From CAZGUH01 sp964529005 (GTDB lineage: Bacteria > Actinomycetota > Acidimicrobiia > Acidimicrobiales > Ilumatobacteraceae), in contig CAZGUH010000047.1 of the NCBI GenBank assembly GCA_964529005.1, forward strand, positions 1 through 27,663: DNA of 27,663 nucleotides, written 5' to 3'. This document shows positions 20,595 through 27,663 of this stretch, piece by piece (the first letter of the stretch is position 1; every line of letters begins with the position of its first letter). Both the position numbers and the translations under genes were made by a program. The notes below the pieces were generated by a model, which saw nothing but the letters and a program-made list of their open reading frames with translations, made no database searches and was not told the origin of the DNA.

Positions 20595-22636
20595 GCGACG
20601 GTCGCCGCCAGATGGGCCCGCGCCGCCCGACCGCAGGACCCGTGCCCCGGCGGCGCGGCCACACGCCCCCGATGGGGCGTGCGCGCAGGTCCGGGCCCAC
20701 GCGGGTGCACGGCGCCTCGTCGCGCCGGCGCAGCGGGGAGGCCCCGCCGCGGGGCCGCGCCCAGGGCGTTCGCGGAAGCGGTCGAAACGGAAGCGGTCGA
20801 AAGGAGACCGGTCGAGACGGCGGCCGCCGCCACCATGCCGCACGTGCGGTGCACGCCGAACGTCCCGCGCTGCGCCGCCGGCCGCGACGGTCCGAGCGCC
20901 GGCCGAAGCCGTCCGTGTTCCGTGCCGGGCAGCCCCGGCGGCGGCTGATCGCGATCTTCCTGGTGTGCAGCCTCATCCTGCTGGTCGTCCTGGTGCGCGT
21001 CGGGCTGGTTCAGACCGCGGAGGCGAAGACCTACAAGCAGGCCGGGATCGATCAGCGCACGCGTGAGCGTGTGCTCCAAGCCGACCGCGGCGGGGTCTTC
21101 GACCGTGACGGCACCGAGCTGGCGTTGTCGGTGCCGGCGACGACGCTGTTCGTCAACCCCAAGCTGGTCAGCGACCCCACCGGCACCGCAGACGTCCTCG
21201 CCGCCGTGATCGGTCTGAGCGACGAGAAGCGCCAGTCGCTGATCGACGCCATGGTGGCGAAGGAGTCGAGCTTCGTCTACGTCGCCCGGCAGCTCGACGA
21301 CGCGACCGCTCAGGCGGTGCTCGAGCTGGGTCTCCCCGGGGTCGCCGGATACGAGGAGAACACGCGCGTGCTGCCCGCCGGGGACCTGGCCCGCAGCATC
21401 ATCGGCCGCACCGACCCCGACGGCCGCGGCATCTCCGGTCTCGAGGCGCAGTACGACGAGATCCTGCGCGGTGTCGACGGCGAGGTCGTGCGCCAAATCG
21501 ACAGCGAAGGGCGCTCGATCCCGGGGTCCGGGGCGGTGAGCGTGTCGCCGACGCCGGGCAGCGACATCGTGCTGACGCTCGACAGCTCGATCCAGTACGC
21601 GGCCGAGCAGGAGCTGCTGAAGCAGGTCCGCGACCTCCAGGCCCGTGGCGGCGTCGTCATCGTGATGGACACCGACTCGGGTGACATCTACGCGATGGCC
21701 AACGTGCGCCGCGACGGCGAAGGCGTCTACCGCGTCACGTCGGCCAACGTGTCGCTCGTCGACAGCTACGAGCCGGGCTCGGTCGGCAAGGTGATCACGA
21801 TCGCCGGCGCGCTGAACGACGGCGTCACCACTCCGGACACGTGGTACGAGGTGCCGTGGCGCAAGTGGTACTACGACATGTATCTGAGCGATTCGCACCA
21901 GCACCCGACGGAGCCGATGTCGGTGACCGACATCCTCGTCGAGTCGTCGAACATCGGCACCATCACGGTGTCCGAACAGCTCGCCGACGGACGCCAGTAC
22001 GACTACCTGCGTGCGTTCGGCCTCGGTGAACGCACCGCGCTCGACTTCCCCGGAGAGTCGGTGGGGATCCTCAAGCCGTGGACCGAGTGGCACGGCACGG
22101 AGAAGAAGACCGTCGCTTACGGCCACGGCGTGTCCTCCACCGCGATGCAATTGCTGGCGGCGGTCAACGTCATCGCCAACCGCGGGACGTACGTCGCGCC
22201 GCGCTTGGTGACCGCGACGATCGACCCGCAAGGCGAGCGTCACGACGAGCCGCCGAGCGAAACCCGTGACGTGGTCTCGACGGCTGTGGCGGCGCAGATG
22301 ACGACGATGATGCAGCAGGTCGTGTGCTCCGGCACGGCGACCCGGGCACAGGTCGAGGGCGTCTCGATCGCCGGCAAGACCGGCACCGCGTACAAGGCCC
22401 AGGCCAACGGCACGTACTACAACGAAGACGGCGAGAAGGCCTACTACGCGTCGTTCGTCGGATACTTCCCCGCCGAGGACCCGCAGGTCACCGTGCTGGT
22501 GTCGATCGACGAGCCCCCGGGCGGGGCCTCCGAGCACTTCGGCGGGACCGCAGCTGCGCCGGTCTTCGCGACGCTGGTGCCCACGTTGATCCACGAGCTC
22601 GACATCCAGCCGCCTCCCGGCTCCGGCTGCCAGTGA
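20591..22636 (+). CDS. ftsI: Septal peptidoglycan transpeptidase FtsI (PBP3)
   Basis: 681-residue class B penicillin-binding protein that cross-links septal peptidoglycan with FtsW. An unusually long, strongly basic cytoplasmic tail (1-118) precedes one transmembrane helix (about 119-139). A pedestal domain follows (RGGVFDRDGTELALS at 166-180). The transpeptidase domain has the nucleophile S397 in SVGK (397-400), SSN (452-454) and KTGT (596-599). All active-site motifs are intact. The basic tail includes three 15-bp repeats at DNA level. GTG overlaps the ftsL stop, and the stop overlaps the murE start, both as GTGA. Beta-lactams would be expected to acylate S397. Confidence 0.95.
   Translation: MSDGRRQMGPRRPTAGPVPRRRGHTPPMGRARRSGPTRVHGASSRRRSGEAPPRGRAQGVRGSGRNGSGRKETGRDGGRRHHAARAVHAERPALRRRPRRSERRPKPSVFRAGQPRRRLIAIFLVCSLILLVVLVRVGLVQTAEAKTYKQAGIDQRTRERVLQADRGGVFDRDGTELALSVPATTLFVNPKLVSDPTGTADVLAAVIGLSDEKRQSLIDAMVAKESSFVYVARQLDDATAQAVLELGLPGVAGYEENTRVLPAGDLARSIIGRTDPDGRGISGLEAQYDEILRGVDGEVVRQIDSEGRSIPGSGAVSVSPTPGSDIVLTLDSSIQYAAEQELLKQVRDLQARGGVVIVMDTDSGDIYAMANVRRDGEGVYRVTSANVSLVDSYEPGSVGKVITIAGALNDGVTTPDTWYEVPWRKWYYDMYLSDSHQHPTEPMSVTDILVESSNIGTITVSEQLADGRQYDYLRAFGLGERTALDFPGESVGILKPWTEWHGTEKKTVAYGHGVSSTAMQLLAAVNVIANRGTYVAPRLVTATIDPQGERHDEPPSETRDVVSTAVAAQMTTMMQQVVCSGTATRAQVEGVSIAGKTGTAYKAQANGTYYNEDGEKAYYASFVGYFPAEDPQVTVLVSIDEPPGGASEHFGGTAAAPVFATLVPTLIHELDIQPPPGSGCQ
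20774..20818 (+). repeat. Three 15-bp tandem repeats in the ftsI tail
   Basis: Units GGAAGCGGTCGAAAC (20774-20788), the same with a final G (20789-20803) and a diverged third copy (20804-20818) are in frame. They encode a Gly/Arg/Ser-rich stretch of the cytoplasmic tail. A period divisible by three keeps the frame, so copy number could vary without disrupting the gene. Confidence 0.75.
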
Positions 22637-24186
22637 GCGAGCGCGCGACCGCAGGCGACCCGCGTCCCAGGCGACTCTCGGACCTGCTCGCGGGCGTGAC
22701 GGAGGTGGTCGCGCGCCGCGTCGTCGGCCCGGCCGACGTCGACGTCACCGACGTCGCTCACGACTCGCGCGAGGTGGTCCCCGGTGCGTTGTTCGTCTGC
22801 GTGCGGGGCGCCACGAGCGACGGCCACGGCTTCGCCGCCGCGGCGGTGCGCGCCGGGGCCGGCGCGCTGGTCGTCGACCACGAGCTGAGCGGCTTCGACG
22901 TCACGCAGATCGTCGTCGACGACACCCGCCAGGCGCTCGGCTGGTTCGCCGCGGAGTTCTTCGACCGCCCGGCGCGACAGCTGACGATGGTCGGTGTCAC
23001 CGGCACCAACGGCAAGACCACCACCACCCATCTGGTCGCCGCGGTGCTCCAGGCGGCAGGTGTCTCGACCGGCACGATCGGCACGCTGTCGGGTCTGCGC
23101 ACGACGCCCGAGGCGCCCGAGCTCCAACGGCGCCTCGCCGGTTTCGTCGCCTCCGGCACGCAGGCGGTCGTGATGGAGGTGTCGTCGCACGCGCTGGCGT
23201 TGCATCGCGTGCTGGGTTGTCACTTCGACGTGTCGATCTTCACGAACCTCGGGCGCGACCACCTCGACCTGCACAAGACTCAGGAGCGGTACTTCGCGGC
23301 CAAAGCGCTGCTGTTCGAGCCGAACCTCACCGATCGAGCGGTGGTCAACGCGGACGACCTGCACGGTCGGTTGCTGATCGACGCCGCCACCGTGCCGACG
23401 ACGCCGTTCGGCATGGCCGACGTGACCGATGTCGAGGCCGATGCCGCCCGGCACGCGTACACCTGGCGCGGCGTTCGGATCGAGGTCGCGCTCGGCGGGC
23501 GCTTCAACGTCGCCAACAGCCTGGCGGCCGCGACCGCCTGCGCCGAGTTGGGGATCGCGCCGGCCACGATCGCGGCGGGTCTGGCCGGCGCGAAGCCCGT
23601 GCCCGGGCGCTTCGAAGCGGTTGCTGCGGGCCAGCCGTTCGGCGTGATCGTCGACTACGCCCACACACCCGACGGCCTGCGCGAAGTCCTCGGCGCCGCC
23701 AGAGCGTCGGCGACGGGGCGCCGCGTCATCGCCGTGTTCGGATGCGGTGGCGAGCGTGATCACGACAAGCGCGCCGAGATGGGCGCCGCCGCGGCCGAGA
23801 TGGCCGACCTCGTCATCGTGACATCCGACAACCCACGCTCGGAAGATCCCGGTTCGATCATCGATGCCGTGATCGCGGGGGTGCCTGCGGACTACCGTGA
23901 CCGCGCCGCGATCGAGCCGGACCGCCGAGCCGCGATCGGCGCGGCGCTGCACGCCGCCCAGCCGGGCGACGTCGTGGTCATCGCCGGAAAGGGGCACGAG
24001 GCCACGCAGACCATCGGCGACTCCGCGTTCCCCTTCGACGACCGCGTGGTGGCGCGTGAGTTGTTGGAGACCATGGACACGACAGGCCACAACGAGGCGA
24101 GCCATACCGAGGCGGGACGCACCGGCGACGCCGGCGGACGAGCGAGCGGCCAGCCCAGCGACGACGCGGCGGGGGGTCCGGCGTGA
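22633..24186 (+). CDS. murE: UDP-MurNAc-tripeptide synthetase MurE (meso-DAP type)
   Basis: Cytoplasmic ligase of 517 residues adding the third stem amino acid to UDP-MurNAc-L-Ala-D-Glu. The substrate-binding N-domain (about 15-110) has AHDSREVVPGALFVCVRG (42-59). The ATP loop is GVTGTNGKTTT (121-131), the lysine expected to be carbamylated is K224 in YFAAKALLFE, and the C-domain has KGHE (453-456). DNPR at 399-402 is the signature of enzymes that add meso-diaminopimelate rather than lysine. A polar, low-complexity tail of about 38 residues (480-517) follows the folded part and is unusual. GTG overlaps the ftsI stop and the stop overlaps the mraY start. murF, expected next, is absent. Confidence 0.94.
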   Translation: MSERATAGDPRPRRLSDLLAGVTEVVARRVVGPADVDVTDVAHDSREVVPGALFVCVRGATSDGHGFAAAAVRAGAGALVVDHELSGFDVTQIVVDDTRQALGWFAAEFFDRPARQLTMVGVTGTNGKTTTTHLVAAVLQAAGVSTGTIGTLSGLRTTPEAPELQRRLAGFVASGTQAVVMEVSSHALALHRVLGCHFDVSIFTNLGRDHLDLHKTQERYFAAKALLFEPNLTDRAVVNADDLHGRLLIDAATVPTTPFGMADVTDVEADAARHAYTWRGVRIEVALGGRFNVANSLAAATACAELGIAPATIAAGLAGAKPVPGRFEAVAAGQPFGVIVDYAHTPDGLREVLGAARASATGRRVIAVFGCGGERDHDKRAEMGAAAAEMADLVIVTSDNPRSEDPGSIIDAVIAGVPADYRDRAAIEPDRRAAIGAALHAAQPGDVVVIAGKGHEATQTIGDSAFPFDDRVVARELLETMDTTGHNEASHTEAGRTGDAGGRASGQPSDDAAGGPA

Positions 24187-25235
24187 TCGCGGTGATGATC
24201 GCCGGGGCCGTGGCCATGGTCGTCTCGCTGTTCGCCACGCGTTACCTGATCGGCTTCTTCCGCAACCGCGGCAAGGGCCAGCCGATCCTCGGCAAGGACG
24301 ATCTCGGGCCCGAGCACCACATGTCGAAGCAGGGCACCCCGACGATGGGCGGGTTGGCGATCGTCGTCGCCGCGCTGATCGGATGGATCGCCGCCCACAT
24401 CCGCCACGGTCTGGTGTTCAGCGACCAGGCGATGATCCTGTGGATCACCGTGCTGGTGATGGCGCTGATGGGGTTCCTCGACGACTTCATCAAGGTCCGC
24501 AAGGCGCACAACCGCGGGATCTTCTGGAAGCGCAAGAACTACATCACGATGGCGCTCAGCGTCCTGCTCGCCTGGTGGCTCGTGGCGGCAACCGGTGTCA
24601 GCGAGACCATCAGCTTCACCCGGTCGAACTCACCCGGCTGGGACGTGCCGACGGTCGTGTGGATCCTGTGGGCGGCGGCGATCATCTGGGCGACGACCAA
24701 CGCCGTCAACGTCACCGACGGCCTCGACGGCCTCGCCGGCGGCTCAGCGCTGTTCGGGTTCCTCGCCTTCACGATCATCGCCTACTGGGCGTTCCGCAAT
24801 CCGACGATCTACTCCGGCGTCGTCAACCCCCTCGATCTCGCCGCTCTTTCGGCCGCGTTCGCCGGCGCCTGCGGAGGCTTCCTGTGGTTCAACGCAGCGC
24901 CGGCGCGGATCTTCATGGGTGACGTCGGCGCGCTCGGCATCGGGGCTGCGCTCGCGCTGCTCGCCCTGACGACGAACACCCAGTTGCTGTTGCCGCTGAT
25001 CTGCGGCATCAACGTGATCGAGGCCGGCTCGGTGGCGGTGCAGATGGGGGTGTTCAAGGCCTCGGGGCGCAAGAAGCGGCTGTTCCGCATGTCGCCGATC
25101 CATCACCACTTCGAGCTCGTCGGGTGGCCCGAGACCACCGTCATCATCCGCTTCTGGCTGATCTCCGGCATCTGCGTCGCGGCGGCGTTGGCGATCTTCA
25201 TCGCCGACTTCACCCGCGTCGAAGTCGGTCTGTAG
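24183..25235 (+). CDS. mraY: Phospho-MurNAc-pentapeptide transferase MraY
   Basis: 350-residue polytopic membrane enzyme that makes lipid I from UDP-MurNAc-pentapeptide and undecaprenyl phosphate on the inner membrane face. About ten transmembrane helices are apparent. Motifs include GTPTMGGL (51-58), the magnesium-binding DDFIKV (100-105), NVTDGLDGLAGG (176-187), GDVGALGIG (246-254, with D247; the usual form is GDTGSLALG), and the histidine loop PIHHHFE (305-311). All catalytic residues are present. It starts with GTG inside the murE stop (GTGA). ftsW follows after 15 nt, where murD would normally lie. Confidence 0.95.
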   Translation: MIAVMIAGAVAMVVSLFATRYLIGFFRNRGKGQPILGKDDLGPEHHMSKQGTPTMGGLAIVVAALIGWIAAHIRHGLVFSDQAMILWITVLVMALMGFLDDFIKVRKAHNRGIFWKRKNYITMALSVLLAWWLVAATGVSETISFTRSNSPGWDVPTVVWILWAAAIIWATTNAVNVTDGLDGLAGGSALFGFLAFTIIAYWAFRNPTIYSGVVNPLDLAALSAAFAGACGGFLWFNAAPARIFMGDVGALGIGAALALLALTTNTQLLLPLICGINVIEAGSVAVQMGVFKASGRKKRLFRMSPIHHHFELVGWPETTVIIRFWLISGICVAAALAIFIADFTRVEVGL

Positions 25236-25250
25236 GACGAAAGGAGAGCG

Positions 25251-26456
25251 ATGAGCACCACGACCACGCTGATCGGTGATCGCCGCCGCCTAGCGCTCGA
25301 GCGCGCCTCCGCCGCGCGCCGTCACCCGGCACGGCGTGCCGCCACGCGCGTGGTCGGCCCTCCGCCGACGGCGTTCTACGTGATCGGCATGGTCGTCGCC
25401 GTGCTCGTGATGCTCGGCTTGGTGATGGTGCTGTCGGCGTCGTCGATCTCCGCGATCCACGACGGGGAGTCGCCCTGGCGGCTGTTCAACCGCCAGCTGA
25501 CGTGGGCGCTGCTCGGCGCGGTCGGATTGATCGTCACCGCCCGGACGCCCTACCACGTGTGGCGGCGGCTCGTTCTGCCGATCCTGGTCTGCGGCTTCGG
25601 CATGATGCTGCTCCCGTTCGTGCCGAGCCTGGGCGGAACCGTCAACGGCGCTCGGGCGTGGGTCTTCGTCGGCGGGTTCGGCTTCCAGCCGTCGGAGTTC
25701 CTCAAGCTCGCCGTGTTGTTGTACTGCGCCGATCTGCTCGCCAAGCGCCAGAGCGAGATGACCGACCTGCGCCGGACGATGAAGCCGATGCTGATCGTCG
25801 CCGGATTGGCGGGCATGTTCTGCCTCGCACAGGGCGACCTGGGATCGGCGATCGTGCTCGCCGCGATCGTGATGGCCGTCGCCTTCGTCGGCGGCGCCCC
25901 CATGGCGCCGCTCAGCGCGATGGGCGTCGCCGGAGCGATGTTCGGCGCGGTGTTCGTGCTGACGTCGCAGCGGCGGTTCAACCGCTTCACCGCCTTCCTC
26001 GACATCACCGGCCACCGTGACCACCTCAGCTACCAGATGTTCCAGGCACGCATCGGCATGGCCACCGGCGGCCTGCTCGGCACGGGCATCGGCAACGGTC
26101 CGTCCAAGTGGGGATACCTGCCGCTCGCCCACAGCGACTTCATCTTCGCCGTCATCGCCGAGGAGCTCGGCCTGATCGGAGTCGTCGGGGTGATCGGCGC
26201 CTACGTGCTGCTCACCTACTTCGGTGTCCAGGTCGCGCTCGCCGCCCCCGATCGCTTCGGGACGCTGCTGGCAGGCGGCATCGCCGCATGGCTCGCGGTG
26301 CAGGCGATCATCAACGTCGGCGGCGTCGCGGGCGTCATGCCGGTCACCGGCCTGACGCTGCCGTTCCTCTCCGCCGGCGGCAGCTCGTTGTTCGTCAGCA
26401 TGACGGCGATCGGCCTCGTGCTCAACGTCGCCCGCCAGGTGCGGCCGGCGCGCTGA
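25251..26456 (+). CDS. ftsW: Septal peptidoglycan polymerase FtsW (SEDS family)
   Basis: 401-residue membrane glycosyltransferase that polymerises lipid II with FtsI. An Arg-rich cytoplasmic N-terminus (1-38) precedes about ten helices. SEDS signatures are NGARAWV (132-138), QPSEFLKLA (146-154), and the extracytoplasmic loop PLAHSDFIFAVIAEELGLIG (291-310), with the catalytic-position aspartate D296. The final signature is MPVTGLTLPFLSAGGSSL (363-380). The ATG has a strong AAGGAGA site 4-5 nt upstream, the best ribosome-binding site within the mur genes. FtsW rather than RodA is inferred from its place in the dcw cluster. murG begins 3 nt after its stop. Confidence 0.94.
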   Translation: MSTTTTLIGDRRRLALERASAARRHPARRAATRVVGPPPTAFYVIGMVVAVLVMLGLVMVLSASSISAIHDGESPWRLFNRQLTWALLGAVGLIVTARTPYHVWRRLVLPILVCGFGMMLLPFVPSLGGTVNGARAWVFVGGFGFQPSEFLKLAVLLYCADLLAKRQSEMTDLRRTMKPMLIVAGLAGMFCLAQGDLGSAIVLAAIVMAVAFVGGAPMAPLSAMGVAGAMFGAVFVLTSQRRFNRFTAFLDITGHRDHLSYQMFQARIGMATGGLLGTGIGNGPSKWGYLPLAHSDFIFAVIAEELGLIGVVGVIGAYVLLTYFGVQVALAAPDRFGTLLAGGIAAWLAVQAIINVGGVAGVMPVTGLTLPFLSAGGSSLFVSMTAIGLVLNVARQVRPAR

Positions 26457-26459
26457 CCC

Positions 26460-27662
26460 GTGAGCGACGCGACGCGCGAGCACGCCGCGGTGGACACGTT
26501 CGCCGTCGTGACCGGTGGTGGCACCACCGGTCACGTGGCGCCCGCGCTGGCGATCCTCGAGGCCCTCGACGCCGCCGGCCACCCGATCGAGACGTTGCAC
26601 TACGTCGGCACCCAGCGCGGCATCGAGACGCGCCTCGTGCCTCCCACCGGGGTCGGCCACACGTTCCTGTCGGTCGGAGGGCTGCAACGCGGGTTCAGCT
26701 GGCGCGACATCCGGCGCAACCTCGCGTTCGTCCCGATGCTGTGGCGGTCAGCGCGCGCGGCGCGGCGCGTGCTCGCCGGTCTGGCCCCGGCGGTGGTCGT
26801 CAACGTCGGCGGTTACGGCAGCTTCCCGGCCACGCATGCGGCCAAGCGGCTGGGCATCCCGGTCGTCGTGGTGAGCTACGACCTGCGTCCCGGTCTGGTG
26901 TCGCGCTGGGCGGCGCGCTTCGCCGCGGTCAACGCGGTGGCGTTCGCCGGATCGACGCTGCCGCGGCCGGTGCTCACGGGGGCCCCAGTCCGCCAGGCGT
27001 TCGTGCAGCTCGATCGGGCGGCCCGGCGCGACGCCGCGCGCGCCGAGCTCGGCGTGCCGGCGGATCGCTTCCTGGTCGCCGTGATGGCCGGCTCGTTGGG
27101 ATCTCGGCTGATCAACGACGTCGTCACCGGATTCGTCGACCGCCACCGTTCCGATGCGTCGCTGGCGGTGCGGCACGTGGTCGGCGAGCGCTTCCTCGGC
27201 GAGGCCGCACAGCCGCTGGACGACCCCGACGGCATCATGTACCAGGTGATCGGCTACGAAGAGCGCATGGACCTGGTCTACGCGGCCGCCGACCTGCTGG
27301 TCACGCGTGCGGGCGCGAGCACGATGGCCGAGCTGGCCACGGTCGGCGCGCCGGCGATCGTCGTGCCGTGGTCCGGCGCCGCGGATGACCATCAGACGGC
27401 CAACGCCCGCATGCTCGGCGACGCCGGCGGGGCGATCGTCCTCGCCGAGAGCGACCTCACCGTCGACGCTCTCGAGAGCCAGGTGCAGCGCCTGCGCGAC
27501 CACCCCGCCGAGTTGGCGGCGCTGGGATCGCGGGCGCGGATGCTCGGCGACATCCACCGCAGCGGCAAGCTGGTGGACGTGATCTGCGCAGCCGCCTCGT
27601 CCCGGGCCGGATCAGCCCCCGCCGGGTCAGCCAGCGGTGGGTCGGACGGTGACCGTCGATGA
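26460..27662 (+). CDS. murG: Lipid II synthase MurG (N-acetylglucosaminyltransferase)
   Basis: 400-residue peripheral membrane glycosyltransferase (GT28) that adds GlcNAc to lipid I. The N-domain has the glycine-rich acceptor loop GGGTTGHVAPALA (19-31, catalytic-site H25) and VVNVGGYGSFP (113-123). The C-domain has AGSLGSRLIND (210-220) and the donor site TRAGASTMAELATVGAPAIVVPW (282-304) with DDHQTAN (309-315). The usual HEQNAVPG segment is replaced by SYDLRPG (139-145), while the flanking pattern is kept. A roughly 20-residue Ser/Gly/Ala-rich tail is extra. GTG is the start, 3 nt after ftsW and without a clear ribosome-binding site. The stop overlaps the next ATG as ATGA. Confidence 0.92.
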   Translation: MSDATREHAAVDTFAVVTGGGTTGHVAPALAILEALDAAGHPIETLHYVGTQRGIETRLVPPTGVGHTFLSVGGLQRGFSWRDIRRNLAFVPMLWRSARAARRVLAGLAPAVVVNVGGYGSFPATHAAKRLGIPVVVVSYDLRPGLVSRWAARFAAVNAVAFAGSTLPRPVLTGAPVRQAFVQLDRAARRDAARAELGVPADRFLVAVMAGSLGSRLINDVVTGFVDRHRSDASLAVRHVVGERFLGEAAQPLDDPDGIMYQVIGYEERMDLVYAAADLLVTRAGASTMAELATVGAPAIVVPWSGAADDHQTANARMLGDAGGAIVLAESDLTVDALESQVQRLRDHPAELAALGSRARMLGDIHRSGKLVDVICAAASSRAGSAPAGSASGGSDGDRR

Positions 27663-27663
27663 C
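27659..27663 (+). CDS. Start of the next gene (fragment)
   Basis: ATG at 27659-27661 overlaps the murG stop as ATGA and the window ends 2 bases later. Only Met plus part of a codon is visible. murC is the gene that commonly follows murG, but nothing here shows its identity. Confidence 0.4.

Noticed and set aside
19979..22594. Very long minus-strand open frame opposite ftsL and ftsI.
   Set aside because: High-GC DNA gives long antisense frames; this one shows no domain, has shadow-like His/Asp/Arg composition and opposes two certain genes.

Overview
The window is high-GC DNA that is almost entirely coding. It reads as chromosomal core sequence from an actinobacterium. The evidence is an MtrA/MtrB-like two-component pair followed by a GerMN lipoprotein, a DUF3040 protein, a MurE of the meso-diaminopimelate type, a MoxR/DUF58/transglutaminase operon, frequent GTG starts, and many starts that look leaderless behind a TANNNT -10 box. 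Acidimicrobiia (Ilumatobacter-like) is my best guess, but that is inference from gene content only. I see no phage, insertion sequence, CRISPR array, tRNA or rRNA.

Layout. 1-5295: inorganic pyrophosphatase (-), AlaC-like aminotransferase (+), ACT-domain protein (+), a two-gene minus-strand unit (small membrane protein, then RlmI-like methyltransferase), and 6-phosphofructokinase (+). 5296-9340: a minus-strand run of small membrane protein, inositol-monophosphatase family enzyme, MtrA-like regulator, MtrB-like kinase and GerMN lipoprotein; the last three are joined by GTGA overlaps. 9418-11116: DNA polymerase IV and a DUF3040 membrane protein. 11124-15527: minus-strand operon of MoxR ATPase, DUF58 protein and a membrane transglutaminase. 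15590-18020: ROK sugar kinase, a coupled 88-residue protein, an HNH endonuclease-like protein and a lipoate/biotin-ligase-fold protein. 18158-27662: division and cell wall (dcw) cluster mraZ-rsmH-ftsL-ftsI-murE-mraY-ftsW-murG. Another gene starts in the last bases.

How it works together. From mraZ onward the genes make lipid II and the septal synthase: MurE adds the third stem residue, MraY makes lipid I, MurG makes lipid II, FtsW/FtsI polymerise and cross-link, FtsL scaffolds, and RsmH modifies 16S rRNA. murF and murD, usually found within such clusters, are absent between murE and ftsW. MtrAB, which controls wall and division genes in other actinobacteria, lies about 10 kb away.

Most notable signals: an unusually long helically phased array of MraZ-type boxes around the mraZ promoter, with a possible G-quadruplex in it; a structured 263-bp mraZ-rsmH leader; eight starts sharing TANNNT-N6-8-start; the missing murF and murD; and a MurG without the usual HEQN motif. 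I found no convincing wholly new system; the novelty here is regulatory and organisational.
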